Counted from the first letter of the stretch, positions 1 through 7,593 are shown. The stretch: 18,047 nucleotides of DNA from an uncultured Collinsella sp. (GCA_958421035.1 CATZKS010000030.1:1-18047), one strand, 5' to 3'. A program made the numbers and translations. The notes: generated by a model not told the origin, from the letters alone.

Positions 1-1084
1 GAACAATGCCGTCGGCAGGGGTACGGGTACCCTTATAGATGGTCTTGCAGATGGCCTCACGGTTGATGGCCAGGGAGATGCCCCTGCGCAGGTCGGCGTT
101 GTTGAACGGCTCGGCCGTGGTGTTGCAGGTCAGATAGTACGTGGAAGGCTCGGCGCCGAGCAGCATGCGCTCGCCTTCACCCATGGTGTAGCCGTCCTTG
201 GACACGCCGCGATCCTTCTTGGCGGCATCGATCTGAGCGACGGGAACGTCGCAGACATCGAGGTTACCGGCCTGGAACTCCTTGTAAGCAGTCTCCATGT
301 CCTTGATGACCTGGAAGTGGATGCCATCGATCTTGGCCTTGTCGCCATAGTAATCGTCGAACTTCTTGAGGTTGATCTCCTGACCATCCTCCCACTTGCC
401 GTCCATCATGAACGGGCCGTTACCGACCGGTGCAAGATAGAAGCTCTTGACATCGGACTCGGCGCACTCGGGAACCGGGGCCAGAGCCGGGTGAGAGGCG
501 ACGAAGGGGAAGTCGGCGTAAGCGGAAGACAGCTTGACGACGAGGGTCTCATCGTCGGGGCAAGTAACACCGCTGAGCTCGGTAGCGTTACCGGCAAGCA
601 GGTCGTCATAGCCCTCGACCATAGAAAGGTGATAGGAGACCTCGGAAGGGCCGTACTCGGTAGCGATGGCCGACTTGGTGTTGACCAGACGCTCCCAACC
701 GAGCTTGAAGGACTTGGAGGTAACGTCGTCACCGTTGTGGAACTTGGCCTTCTTGATCTTGAAGGTGAACTCGGTGGCGTCGTCGTTGGCCTCAAAGGAC
801 TCGCAAGCCAGCGGAACGATCTCGCCCTTCTCGGCGTCATAAGAGGTCAGAGCATCAAAGAGCTGGTACTCGACCTGAGTGCCCTGGTCCTCCTGGACGT
901 TATAGGGGTCGATGCAGACCGGGTTGTTGATGTAGAAGTTCAGCGTCGAACCGGACTCAGAACCGGAAGCGTCGCCGCCCTTCTTGCCGCATGCGGCAAG
1001 AAAAGCCATGGAGCTCGCAGCAAGGGTACCGCCGACAAAGGCGCGACGACCCATAACGGGCTGGTGGAACATAGAATCAGCCAT
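1..1084 (-). CDS. Family-5 extracellular solute-binding lipoprotein, N-terminal part
   Basis: Binding component of an Opp/Dpp-type ABC importer, anchored outside the membrane; the substrate is unknown, probably a peptide. The gene runs off the left edge, leaving 361 codons. The start ATG at 1084 follows an AAGGAGG Shine-Dalgarno by 5 nt. Residues 1-32 form a lipoprotein signal with twin arginines (R13-R14), a short hydrophobic stretch and a lipobox ending LAAC, with the lipidated cysteine at C32; the RR suggests Tat export. A low-complexity Gly/Ser linker follows. The mature part shows family-5 traits: an early DPYNVQEDQGTQ segment, FHNGDDVTSKSFKLGWERL, and LRRGISLAINREAI near the window edge. 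No permease or ATPase gene lies upstream; partners may lie beyond the left edge or be shared. It has its own promoter (see 1181-1209), and a terminator separates it from secG. Confidence 0.94.
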   Translation of the reverse strand, partial: MADSMFHQPVMGRRAFVGGTLAASSMAFLAACGKKGGDASGSESGSTLNFYINNPVCIDPYNVQEDQGTQVEYQLFDALTSYDAEKGEIVPLACESFEANDDATEFTFKIKKAKFHNGDDVTSKSFKLGWERLVNTKSAIATEYGPSEVSYHLSMVEGYDDLLAGNATELSGVTCPDDETLVVKLSSAYADFPFVASHPALAPVPECAESDVKSFYLAPVGNGPFMMDGKWEDGQEINLKKFDDYYGDKAKIDGIHFQVIKDMETAYKEFQAGNLDVCDVPVAQIDAAKKDRGVSKDGYTMGEGERMLLGAEPSTYYLTCNTTAEPFNNADLRRGISLAINREAICKTIYKGTRTPADGIV

Positions 1085-1162
1085 GCCATCCTCCTTATGA
1101 GATAGGACAAAGTAAGTTCGGTCGGGCAACGTCAAGACAGCCCAATCGAACCATTCAAACGC

Positions 1163-1197
1163 GGTCCGCCGTTTTGGCTGGTTATACAAAGCGGACC
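1163..1197. repeat. Inverted repeat flanking the -10 box
   Basis: GGTCCGC (1163-1169) and GCGGACC (1191-1197) are perfect 7-bp arms around a 21-nt centre that contains the -10 hexamer. It could be a second operator, or a hairpin that forms only in a longer transcript reading through from upstream. Function unknown. Confidence 0.45.
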
Positions 1198-1209
1198 AAC
1201 GTATTGCAA
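1181..1209 (-). promoter_or_regulatory. Sigma-70-type promoter of the solute-binding lipoprotein gene
   Basis: Read on the minus strand, a -35 box TTGCAA (1209-1204) is separated by exactly 17 nt from a -10 box TATAAC (1186-1181). Matches to consensus are 4/6 and 5/6. The predicted transcript start is about 90 nt upstream of the ATG at 1084. Seen in sequence; promoter activity is inferred. Confidence 0.6.
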
Positions 1210-1212
1210 TAC
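1201..1212. promoter_or_regulatory. 12-bp perfect palindrome overlapping the -35 box (operator candidate)
   Basis: GTATTGCAATAC is a perfect palindrome and covers the whole TTGCAA -35 hexamer. This placement is typical of a repressor operator. The binding protein is unknown, and no regulator gene is visible in the window. Confidence 0.5.
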
Positions 1213-1327
1213 AGTAGCGCATTTTATGCACGATTTGGGGCTAATTCCGGTTAACGGTCGAGATTTTCTTTAGTTGGGCGAAGTATATGAGGATATTTTG
1301 ACTCTGTTACAAATATGTAAACAAAAT

Positions 1328-1353
1328 GGGTCCCGCACTTGCGGGACCCTTTT
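1328..1353 (-). terminator. Rho-independent terminator after secG
   Basis: Perfect 9-bp stem GGGTCCCGC / GCGGGACCC (1328-1336 and 1341-1349) with a 4-nt loop. On the minus strand it is followed by ATTTTGTTT, and on the plus strand by TTTT, so it could act in both directions. It lies about 25 nt after the secG stop codon. Confidence 0.85.
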
Positions 1354-1375
1354 CAAGTATTTATGCGGTTCGTGA

Positions 1376-1630
1376 TTAGTAGCCCACGATGCCCTGCGGG
1401 AAGAAGAACATGCACAGCACGACGCACACGGCAAACACGACAGCCATGATGACGGTCAGGCGGTCAAGGTTCTGCTCCATAACGCCCGTGGCAGAGCTGG
1501 AGTTATACAGCGAGCTGGCAATCATATCCGAAACGCCGGTACCCTTACCGGAATGCATCAGGACGAGAATCGTCAGCGCCACGGCAGAAACAGCCCAAAC
1601 GACAAACAGAAGAATCTGGAACGGACCCAT
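1376..1630 (-). CDS. secG: Preprotein translocase subunit SecG
   Basis: Small inner-membrane subunit of the SecYEG channel that assists SecA-driven protein export. The 84-residue length fits the family. Two membrane helices are visible at about residues 5-25 and 57-77, joined by a cytoplasmic loop carrying the SecG hallmark HSGKGTGVSDM and a later NLDRLT segment just before helix 2. The ATG at 1630 has a GGAG Shine-Dalgarno 7 nt upstream. The gene sits last in the glycolytic run, behind the gpmI terminator, and has its own terminator. Many Actinobacteria place secG directly after tpiA, so its position here is conserved apart from the intervening gpmI. I could not find a convincing promoter in the 104 nt between the gpmI terminator and secG, so it may depend partly on read-through. 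Confidence 0.96.
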   Translation of the reverse strand: MGPFQILLFVVWAVSAVALTILVLMHSGKGTGVSDMIASSLYNSSSATGVMEQNLDRLTVIMAVVFAVCVVLCMFFFPQGIVGY

Positions 1631-1734
1631 AGATAAGCTCCTTAATAGAACAGTTCAAACTCCAGTACTGTACCACAATCCCCCGCTCTCCCCTACCTGC
1701 CACTCAAGGACGGGGTGGAAATGGCAGAAATACC

Positions 1735-1769
1735 AAAAAGGGGGTTGTCCGGTTGTGGACAACCCCCTT
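1735..1769 (-). terminator. Rho-independent terminator after gpmI
   Basis: 13-bp perfect stem with arms at 1738-1750 and 1757-1769 and a 6-nt loop, followed on the minus strand by a run of five T (1739-1735, partly paired in the stem base). It begins about 25 nt after the gpmI stop codon. Confidence 0.88.
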
Positions 1770-1794
1770 GCTAGAAAACGGTATTTGTTTTCTA

Positions 1795-3348
1795 TTAGGC
1801 CTCGGTGGCGAGCACGCGGCCCATCATCTCGGCGGAAGGCTCAATACCAGCCATGGTGAGCATGGTCGGAGCGATATCGGAAAGACGGCCGTCCTCGATA
1901 CCGGTGAGCTGTGCCTTCTCATCAACGATGATGAACGGCACGCGGTTGGTGGTGTGAGCCGTAAACGGATGCTTGGAACCGTCGGAAGCAACGTCAAACA
2001 TGTGATCGGCGTTGCCGTGGTCGGCGGTAATCAGTGCAAAGCCGCCCTTGGCGAGAATCGCCGGGACAACCTTGGACAGGGCATCGTCAACAGCCTCGAC
2101 GGCCTTAACGGCGGCGTCGAAGACACCGGTGTGACCAACCATGTCGCAGTTCGCGAAGTTCACGATGTAGAAATCAGCGCGATCCTCGTTGATGGCGGCG
2201 ACAAGCTTCTCGGTAACCTCGGGAGCGCTCATCTCGGGCTGCAAATCGTAGGTAGCGACCTTGGGAGAAGCGACGAGCACGCGCTCCTCGCCCTCCTTGG
2301 GCTCCTCGATGCCGCCGTTGAGGAAGAACGTCACGTGAGCGTACTTCTCGGTCTCGGCGGTGTGCAGCTGCTTCAGGCCATTGGCGGCGATAACGTCGGC
2401 CAGGACGTTCTCGGGGAACGTCTTGGGGAAGGCGACCTCGACGTCAAACGTCGGATCGTACTCGGTCATCGTCACAAAGTGCGAAAGCTTAATCTGCTCG
2501 CGCTCAAAGCCGTCGAACTCCTTGTCCGTGAACACGCGGGTCATCTGACGGGCGCGGTCGGGACGGAAGTTGAAGAAGATGGCCGCGTCGCCCTCGTGGA
2601 TGCCCTCGTTGTGGGCAGCGAAGGGCTCGACGAACTCGTCACCGCGCGGATCCTTCTCGTAGTAGGCCTTGATACCGGCAACGGGGTCGGTATCGGCATC
2701 GGACGCATTGACCATAACGTCGTAGGCGCGCTGGATGCGCTCCCAACGGTTGTCGCGGTCCATGGCCCAATAACGGCCCGAGACGGTAGCAACGCGAGCG
2801 TCGCAACCGGTCTCCTCGGAGATCTTAGCCAAGAAGGCGCAGAACTCACTCATGTAACCGGCACCGGACTGCGGGTCAACGTCGCGACCATCCATGAAGG
2901 CGTGGACGCGAACGGTCTTGACACCGTGCTCGGCAGCCATCTTGACCAGAGCCTCGACGTGGTTCATGTGAGAATGAACACCGCCAGGGCTCATAAGGCC
3001 CATGAGGTGGAGAGTCTTACCGTCAGCCTTGACGTCGTCCATAGCCTTGACAAAAACCTCGTTCTTGGCGATGGAGCCGTCCTTGATGGCGTTGTTGATG
3101 CGCGAAAGCTCCTGAAACACGATGCGTCCGGCACCGATGTTGAGGTGACCCACCTCGGAGTTACCCATCTGGCCATCGGGAAGACCCACGTCCTCGCCCG
3201 AAGCGCCGAGCGTGGTGTGGGGGTACTTCTCGTACAGGCTATCAAGGAAGGGCGTCTTGGCAGCGGCGACGGCGTTCTCGCCATCGGCCGGAGCAAGGCC
3301 GCAACCATCCATGATGATCAGGAGTGCAGGAAGATGACGCTGTGCCAT
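1795..3348 (-). CDS. gpmI: 2,3-bisphosphoglycerate-independent phosphoglycerate mutase
   Basis: Interconverts 3-phosphoglycerate and 2-phosphoglycerate in glycolysis, using a phosphoserine intermediate and two Mn ions; cytoplasmic. At 517 residues it has the usual iPGM length. Landmarks: metal ligand D14 in IIMDGCG, catalytic serine S64 in GQMGNSEVGHLNIGAGR, GGVHSH (121-126), the FMDGRD substrate motif (151-156), ADHGNADH with metal ligands D443, H444 and H449, and HTTNRVP with H465. These show an intact alkaline-phosphatase-superfamily enzyme. Its ATG lies 5 nt after the tpiA stop codon, so it is co-transcribed and probably coupled to tpiA. Finding gpmI between tpiA and secG differs from the common actinobacterial order. 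No dPGM (gpmA) is visible in the window. Confidence 0.98.
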   Translation of the reverse strand: MAQRHLPALLIIMDGCGLAPADGENAVAAAKTPFLDSLYEKYPHTTLGASGEDVGLPDGQMGNSEVGHLNIGAGRIVFQELSRINNAIKDGSIAKNEVFVKAMDDVKADGKTLHLMGLMSPGGVHSHMNHVEALVKMAAEHGVKTVRVHAFMDGRDVDPQSGAGYMSEFCAFLAKISEETGCDARVATVSGRYWAMDRDNRWERIQRAYDVMVNASDADTDPVAGIKAYYEKDPRGDEFVEPFAAHNEGIHEGDAAIFFNFRPDRARQMTRVFTDKEFDGFEREQIKLSHFVTMTEYDPTFDVEVAFPKTFPENVLADVIAANGLKQLHTAETEKYAHVTFFLNGGIEEPKEGEERVLVASPKVATYDLQPEMSAPEVTEKLVAAINEDRADFYIVNFANCDMVGHTGVFDAAVKAVEAVDDALSKVVPAILAKGGFALITADHGNADHMFDVASDGSKHPFTAHTTNRVPFIIVDEKAQLTGIEDGRLSDIAPTMLTMAGIEPSAEMMGRVLATEA

Positions 3349-3353
3349 ATGTC

Positions 3354-4121
3354 CTACTCGCCTGCCTTGACGACCATAGAGGCGAAGTCGGCAGCCTTGA
3401 GCGAAGCGCCGCCCACGAGGGCGCCGTCAACGTCGGGCTTGGCGACGAGCTCGGCAATGTTGCCGGGCTTGGCGGAACCGCCGTAGAGAACGCGGATGCC
3501 GTTGGCGAGCTCCTCGCCGAACATCTCCTTGAGGGTCTCACGGATAGCGCCGCAGACCTCCTGAGCGTCCTCGGCGGTAGCGGTCTTGCCGGTGCCGATG
3601 GCCCAGATGGGCTCGTAGGCGACGACGACCTGCTTGGGGCAGGTGATCTCAAGGCCAGCAAGGCCAGCCTTGACCTGGTTCACGACGTGCTCGACATAGG
3701 TGCCAGCCTCGCGGACCTCAAGGGACTCGCCGCAGCAGAAGACGGGAACAAGACCGGCGGCAACGAGAGCCTTAGCCTTCTTGTTCTGGTCCTCGTCGGT
3801 CTCGTGGAAGTAGTCGCGACGCTCGGAGTGACCGATAATGCAGTAGGTGCAGCCAGCGGACTTGAGCATGTCGCAAGAAGACTCACCGGTGAAGGCACCC
3901 TTGGCCTCCCAGTACACGTTCTGTGCACCGAGGGCGATGGGGGCAGCCTGAATGCGGTCATGAACCGTGGTGATGTCGATGGTCGGAGGGCAGACGAGCA
4001 CCTCGACGCCAGCCGGAACCTCGGGCAGAGCCTGAGCCAGCTCGTCGGCGAGCTTGGCGGCCTCGGCGACGTCGTTGTTCATCTTCCAGTTACCAGCGAT
4101 TAGAAGGGTGCGATTAGGCAT
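3354..4121 (-). CDS. tpiA: Triosephosphate isomerase
   Basis: Interconverts dihydroxyacetone phosphate and glyceraldehyde 3-phosphate; a cytoplasmic TIM barrel, 255 residues as expected. Key residues are all present: N11 and K13 in GNWKMN, the electrophile H98 in YCIIGHSERR, the catalytic base E170 in AYEPIWAIGTGKTAT (start of the flexible loop), and the phosphate-binding YGGS (213-216) and GGAS (237-240). I chose the ATG at 4121 rather than an upstream in-frame codon because it begins the conserved protein and has GGAGG 8 nt upstream. It overlaps the pgk stop codon by 8 nt (ATGCCTAA), a typical coupling arrangement, and gpmI follows 5 nt downstream. Confidence 0.98.
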   Translation of the reverse strand: MPNRTLLIAGNWKMNNDVAEAAKLADELAQALPEVPAGVEVLVCPPTIDITTVHDRIQAAPIALGAQNVYWEAKGAFTGESSCDMLKSAGCTYCIIGHSERRDYFHETDEDQNKKAKALVAAGLVPVFCCGESLEVREAGTYVEHVVNQVKAGLAGLEITCPKQVVVAYEPIWAIGTGKTATAEDAQEVCGAIRETLKEMFGEELANGIRVLYGGSAKPGNIAELVAKPDVDGALVGGASLKAADFASMVVKAGE

Positions 4122-5304
4122 CGAGAAGCGCCTCCACTCCGGGCAGGGCCTTACCCTCGACGAGCTCCATGGAAGCGCCACCACCGGTGGAGATCCAGCT
4201 CATCTTGTCGGCCAGGTTGAACTTGTTGACAGCTGCGACAGAGTCACCACCGCCGATGATCGAGGTGCAGTCAGCCTCGGCGACAGCCTCGGCGATAGCC
4301 TGGGTGCCGTGAGCAAAGTTGTCAAACTCGAAGACGCCCATGGGGCCGTTCCAGAACACGGTCTTGGCTCCCTTGACAGCCTCGGCATAGAGCTCCTCGG
4401 TCTTGGGACCGATGTCCATACCCTCACGATCGTCGGGGATAGCGTCGGAAGCAACAACCTCGGGGACAGCGTCCTCGCCAAAGTGATCGGCAACACGGTT
4501 GTCGATGGGGAGCAGGATCTTGACGCCCTTCTCCTCGGCCTTCTTGAGCATCTCGCCGGCGCGCTCGACCCAGTCCTCTTCCTTGAGGGACTGACCAACG
4601 GACAGGCCCTGAGCCAGGAAGAAGGTGTAGGCCATGCCGCCACCGATGATCAGGGTGTCAGCGGAGTCGATGAGGTGATCGAGAACGCCGATCTTGGAGG
4701 AAACCTTGGAACCGCCGACGATGGCGACGAAGGGGCGCTCGGGCTCGGCGAAGATGCCGGTCAGCGTGTCGACCTCCTTCTCGAGCAAGAAGCCGGCGAC
4801 GGCAGGCAGGTAAGCGGCGGGGCCCACGACGGAACCCTGGGCGCGGTGAGCGGTGCCGAAGGCATCGAGAACGAAGACGTCACCATAGGAAGCGAGCTTC
4901 TTGGCGATCTCGGGATCGTTCTTCTTCTCACGCTTGTCAAAACGGACGTTCTCGAGAACGAGGACCTTGCCCGGCTCGACGGCGGCGACAGCCTCAGCAG
5001 CCTTCTCGCCGTAGGTGTCGGCGACAAAGGCAACGTCGAGACCAGAGAGCTCAGCGAGCTTCTTGGCGACGGGCTCGAGGGACAGCTCGGGCTGGAAGCC
5101 GGTGCCCTCGGGACGGCCGAGGTGGCTCATGAGGATGACGCGAGCGTTGTGCTCAACGAGGTAGTTGATGGTGGGCAGGGCAGCCTTGATACGGGTGGTG
5201 TCGCCAACGACGCCATCCTTGATAGGCACGTTAAAGTCAACGCGGACGAGAACGCGCTTTCCGTCGACATCGATGTCGCGGACGGTCTTCTTGGTAAAGG
5301 CCAT
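4114..5304 (-). CDS. pgk: Phosphoglycerate kinase
   Basis: Transfers phosphate from 1,3-bisphosphoglycerate to ADP, the first ATP-yielding step of glycolysis; cytoplasmic. It has 396 residues, the normal length. N-terminal domain: RVDFNVP (21-27) and the substrate loop HLGRP (61-65). C-terminal nucleotide domain: VGGSKVSSKIG, FWNGPMGVFE and GGGDSVAAV. The ATG at 5304 was chosen because it starts the conserved protein; an AAAGG lies 11 nt upstream, a rather long spacing also seen before nanE. An upstream in-frame ATG at 5340 has no Shine-Dalgarno and lies inside a leader hairpin. It is separated from gap by a terminator-like hairpin and overlaps tpiA by 8 nt. Confidence 0.98.
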   Translation of the reverse strand: MAFTKKTVRDIDVDGKRVLVRVDFNVPIKDGVVGDTTRIKAALPTINYLVEHNARVILMSHLGRPEGTGFQPELSLEPVAKKLAELSGLDVAFVADTYGEKAAEAVAAVEPGKVLVLENVRFDKREKKNDPEIAKKLASYGDVFVLDAFGTAHRAQGSVVGPAAYLPAVAGFLLEKEVDTLTGIFAEPERPFVAIVGGSKVSSKIGVLDHLIDSADTLIIGGGMAYTFFLAQGLSVGQSLKEEDWVERAGEMLKKAEEKGVKILLPIDNRVADHFGEDAVPEVVASDAIPDDREGMDIGPKTEELYAEAVKGAKTVFWNGPMGVFEFDNFAHGTQAIAEAVAEADCTSIIGGGDSVAAVNKFNLADKMSWISTGGGASMELVEGKALPGVEALLDA

Positions 5305-5327
5305 GTTTGCTTCTACCTTTCGTACGT

Positions 5328-5350
5328 GTCTGCCTCCCATTACGGCAGAC
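5328..5350 (-). promoter_or_regulatory. Hairpin in the pgk 5' leader
   Basis: GTCTGCC (5328-5334) and GGCAGAC (5344-5350) form a perfect 7-bp stem with a 9-nt loop, 9 nt after the preceding terminator-like stem and about 12 nt before the AAAGG of pgk. It could set a processed 5' end or stabilise the pgk-tpiA-gpmI message. Role inferred. Confidence 0.4.
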
Positions 5351-5358
5351 GATTTCTT

Positions 5359-5407
5359 ATAAAAAGGGCGCGACCCTAGGGTGTAAGCCCTATAAGGCCG
5401 CGCCCTT
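5359..5407 (-). terminator. Terminator-like hairpin between gap and pgk
   Basis: Arms AAGGGCGCG (5364-5372) and CGCGCCCTT (5399-5407) form a 9-bp stem. The 26-nt apical region includes the palindrome CCCTAGGG. On the minus strand the stem is followed by TTTTTATAAG. It starts 37 nt after the gap stop codon. It probably ends part of the gap transcripts, so gap can be made in excess over pgk, with the remainder reading through. Confidence 0.7.
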
Positions 5408-5444
5408 CTTTAGACGCTCAACGAGCTATTCGCTAAAAGCTAAA

Positions 5445-6470
5445 TTAAGCAACGAACTTCTCGAAGTACTTGATGGTGCGGACCATCTGAGAGGTGTAGG
5501 AGTTCTCGTTGTCGTACCAAGAGGTGACCTGAACGAGGGTCTGGCCGTTGCCGAGGTCAGAGCACATGGTCTGAGTGGCGTCGAAGATGGAGCCGTGGGT
5601 CTCGCCGACGATGTCGCGGGAGACGATCTGGTCCTCGTTGTAGGCGAAGGTCTCGGGGATGGTCTCGGCGTAGGCCTTCATGGCAGCGTTGACCTCGTCG
5701 ACGGTGACCTTCTTGTCAACGACGGCGTAGAGGTTGGTCAGCGAGCCGGTCGGCGTCGGGACGCGCTGGGCGGCACCGATGAGCTTGCCGTTGAGCTCGG
5801 GGAGAACCAGGCCGATGGCCTTGGCAGCGCCCGTGGTGTTCGGGACGATGTTCTCGGAGCAGGCGCGGGAGCGACGGAAGTTGCCCTTGCGCTGCGGGCC
5901 GTCGAGCGGCATCTGGTCGCCGGTGAAGGCGTGGATGGTGGTCATGATGCCGGACACGATGGGAGCGAAGTCGTTCAGACCCTTGGCCATCGGGGCGAGG
6001 CAGTTGGTGGTGCAGGAAGCAGCGGAGATGATGTTGTCCTCAGCGGTCAGCGTCTCATGGTTGACGTTGTACACGATGGTGGGCAGATCGCTGCCGGCCG
6101 GAGCGGAGATGACGACCTTCTTGGCGCCAGCGTTGATGTGGGCCTGAGCCTTAGCCTTGCTGGTGTAGAAGCCGGTGCACTCGAGAACGACGTCGACGTC
6201 AAGGTCGCCCCAAGGCAGGTTGTTAGCGTCGGCCTCCTTGTAGATCTTGATCTCCTTGCCGTCAACGGTGATGGAATCCTCGCCAGCAACGACCTCGTGA
6301 TCGCGAGCGTAGTTGCCCTGCGTGGAGTCGTACTTCAGCAGGTAAGCGAGCATATCGGGAGAGGTGAGGTCGTTGATAGCGACGATCTCGGAGCCCTCAT
6401 GACCGAACATCTGACGGAAAGCCAGACGACCGATGCGACCGAAGCCGTTAATAGCAACCTTTACTGCCAT
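5445..6470 (-). CDS. gap: Glyceraldehyde-3-phosphate dehydrogenase, NAD-dependent
   Basis: Oxidises glyceraldehyde 3-phosphate to 1,3-bisphosphoglycerate with NAD; cytoplasmic tetramer, 341 residues. Rossmann start NGFGRIGRLAFRQ (8-20); D34 in AINDL favours NAD over NADP. The catalytic cysteine is C153 in SAASCTTNCLAP, with its partner H180 in TTIHAFT. The segment IGAAQRVPTPTGS (231-243) and the FRRSRACSENIVPNTTGAAK region resemble the GAPDH subtype found in Bacteroidetes and some anaerobes rather than the commoner HGMALRVPTP form; this subtype call is from memory. The start ATG at 6470 is preceded by AAAGGAG at 5 nt. The gene has its own promoter and a hairpin leader, and a terminator-like stem follows it. 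Confidence 0.98.
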   Translation of the reverse strand: MAVKVAINGFGRIGRLAFRQMFGHEGSEIVAINDLTSPDMLAYLLKYDSTQGNYARDHEVVAGEDSITVDGKEIKIYKEADANNLPWGDLDVDVVLECTGFYTSKAKAQAHINAGAKKVVISAPAGSDLPTIVYNVNHETLTAEDNIISAASCTTNCLAPMAKGLNDFAPIVSGIMTTIHAFTGDQMPLDGPQRKGNFRRSRACSENIVPNTTGAAKAIGLVLPELNGKLIGAAQRVPTPTGSLTNLYAVVDKKVTVDEVNAAMKAYAETIPETFAYNEDQIVSRDIVGETHGSIFDATQTMCSDLGNGQTLVQVTSWYDNENSYTSQMVRTIKYFEKFVA

Positions 6471-6487
6471 TGTGTCTCCTTTCGTAA

Positions 6488-6522
6488 GGCCCCCGCGAGC
6501 TACAGCGCCCGCCGTTGAGGCC
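6488..6522 (-). promoter_or_regulatory. Leader hairpin upstream of gap
   Basis: As minus-strand RNA, outer arms at 6522-6517 and 6493-6488 pair over 6 bp with one G-U wobble. Inner arms CGGGC (6511-6507) and GCUCG (6500-6496) pair over 5 bp with one G-U. Both wobbles would be mismatches in plus-strand RNA. The hairpin ends about 8 nt before the gap Shine-Dalgarno, so it could affect translation or message stability. Confidence 0.4.
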
Positions 6523-6542
6523 CACAAACTAACCACTCGCCT

Positions 6543-6572
6543 AATATACCTTTTTTTTGACTTGAATTTCAC
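6543..6572 (-). promoter_or_regulatory. Promoter of gap
   Basis: On the minus strand, -10 TATATT (6548-6543) and -35 GTGAAA (6572-6567) are 18 nt apart, with an A-rich spacer. The region is strongly AT-rich compared with its surroundings. The predicted start is about 65 nt before the gap ATG. Confidence 0.55.
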
Positions 6573-6604
6573 GAGAATGCTCGAAATTGAAAATCAAATT
6601 TACG

Positions 6605-6618
6605 TTAAAACGTTTTAA
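6605..6618. promoter_or_regulatory. 14-bp perfect palindrome upstream of the gap promoter
   Basis: TTAAAACGTTTTAA is a perfect palindrome centred about 42 bp upstream of the middle of the -35 box, in the AT-rich whiA-gap gap. Its central CG and symmetry resemble operators of LacI-type regulators, but the binder is unknown. Confidence 0.4.
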
Positions 6619-6663
6619 AGACTAAAATAGCAGCTAAATCCATATATAAGTCGTTACTTCAAA

Positions 6664-7593
6664 CTACCTGTTTGCTTCAATGAGCTTTTCAAGCCGTAAA
6701 ACACGATGGTAGAGGGCCGACTTCGACAAGGGAGGGTCAGCCATCTCCCCCAAATCACGCAGCGACAGATCAGGATAGCGCTCGCGCAGGTCGCAAAAGA
6801 CCGCCAAGGCATCCGGAAGCGCATCGCGAAGGCCACGCTGCTCGAGCTCATCGATAAGCGCAAGCTGATGTTGGGCAGCACCGGCGCTTCTGGTCTGGTT
6901 GGCGAGCTCGGCATTCACGCGACGGTTCACGTCGTTCTTAACCAACTTGACCGCGCGCGCCTCCTCAATCTCGGCAACGCTGCGCTTGGCACCAATCAGC
7001 TTTAATAGATGCTCGATTTCCTCGGCGCTCTTAATGTACACGGCATATGACCCCCGCCGTGCATTAACACGAGCATGGACCCCAATCTGCTCCAACAGAT
7101 CGCAAAGTCCCTTGGCATATTGCTCGCCCTGCACTGCGATCTCCAAATGAAAATCGCCGCGTGGATCGGCCACGAAGCCGCCCGCGATGAGCGCGCCGCG
7201 GATATAGGCAAGTCTACAGCAAGGACGGGCAACGATATGTCGGGGTACGCCGGCGACAAGTCCTCCCCTACGGTCGAGGATACCCAGCAGAACCAAGGCC
7301 TTATCCAGGTCTGGCTGATCAGGCAAGGTGATGAGGTAGTTTCGAACCTTATGCAAGACAGATTTGCGGACGGTGAACTCCGTTTTGAGCTTAAGGATAC
7401 GATGCGTCAGCGTGATCATCGTGCGTGCGACGGCTCCCGTCTCAGTCGCAACCGTCAAACGATACCGCCCAGAGCCGGCAAGCGAGAGCGTACCACTCAC
7501 GCGCGTGAGGGCGGCGAGCGTCGACAAGTCGCAGTATTCACATTCGGGTTCGCAGCGCGCAAGCTCGTCGCGCACCTCAGCGGTAAACGACAT
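6664..7593 (-). CDS. whiA: WhiA family DNA-binding protein
   Basis: WhiA is a conserved Gram-positive protein that acts as a sporulation transcription factor in Streptomyces and affects cell division and chromosome segregation in non-sporulating bacteria. At 309 residues it has the family length. The N-terminus SFTAEVRDELAR is typical. The middle is the LAGLIDADG-homing-endonuclease-like region (about 85-200). The C-terminus carries the WhiA helix-turn-helix, LRDLGEMADPPLSKSALYHR (20 residues within about 275-300). The ATG at 7593 lies 6 nt after the rapZ stop codon, so the two are co-transcribed. Usually yvcK sits between rapZ and whiA; it is missing here. No clear terminator follows whiA, so it may read into gap. 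Confidence 0.96.
   Translation of the reverse strand: MSFTAEVRDELARCEPECEYCDLSTLAALTRVSGTLSLAGSGRYRLTVATETGAVARTMITLTHRILKLKTEFTVRKSVLHKVRNYLITLPDQPDLDKALVLLGILDRRGGLVAGVPRHIVARPCCRLAYIRGALIAGGFVADPRGDFHLEIAVQGEQYAKGLCDLLEQIGVHARVNARRGSYAVYIKSAEEIEHLLKLIGAKRSVAEIEEARAVKLVKNDVNRRVNAELANQTRSAGAAQHQLALIDELEQRGLRDALPDALAVFCDLRERYPDLSLRDLGEMADPPLSKSALYHRVLRLEKLIEANR

Noticed and set aside
317..1105. 262-codon plus-strand frame opposite the left-edge binding-protein gene
   Set aside because: The minus strand encodes a lipoprotein with a clear signal, lipobox and family motifs; the plus frame also crosses its ribosome site and has no features.
1631..1734. A secG promoter in the gap after gpmI
   Set aside because: TACAGT and similar -10-like words are present, but none has a credible -35 at 16-18 nt, so I did not annotate a promoter.
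4122..4184. Upstream start giving a 21-residue N-terminal extension of tpiA
   Set aside because: The extension overlaps pgk, is not like any TpiA N-terminus, and the internal ATG at 4121 has a proper ribosome site.
1753..6518. Long plus-strand open frames opposite gpmI, tpiA, pgk and gap
   Set aside because: Each mirrors a firmly identified glycolytic gene, and the translations are rich in Val, Gly, Asp and Leu without motifs. They are codon-bias shadows.
6471..6572. Upstream start giving a 34-residue N-terminal extension of gap
   Set aside because: It crosses the predicted promoter and leader, and the ATG at 6470 has AAAGGAG at ideal spacing directly before the conserved Rossmann start.
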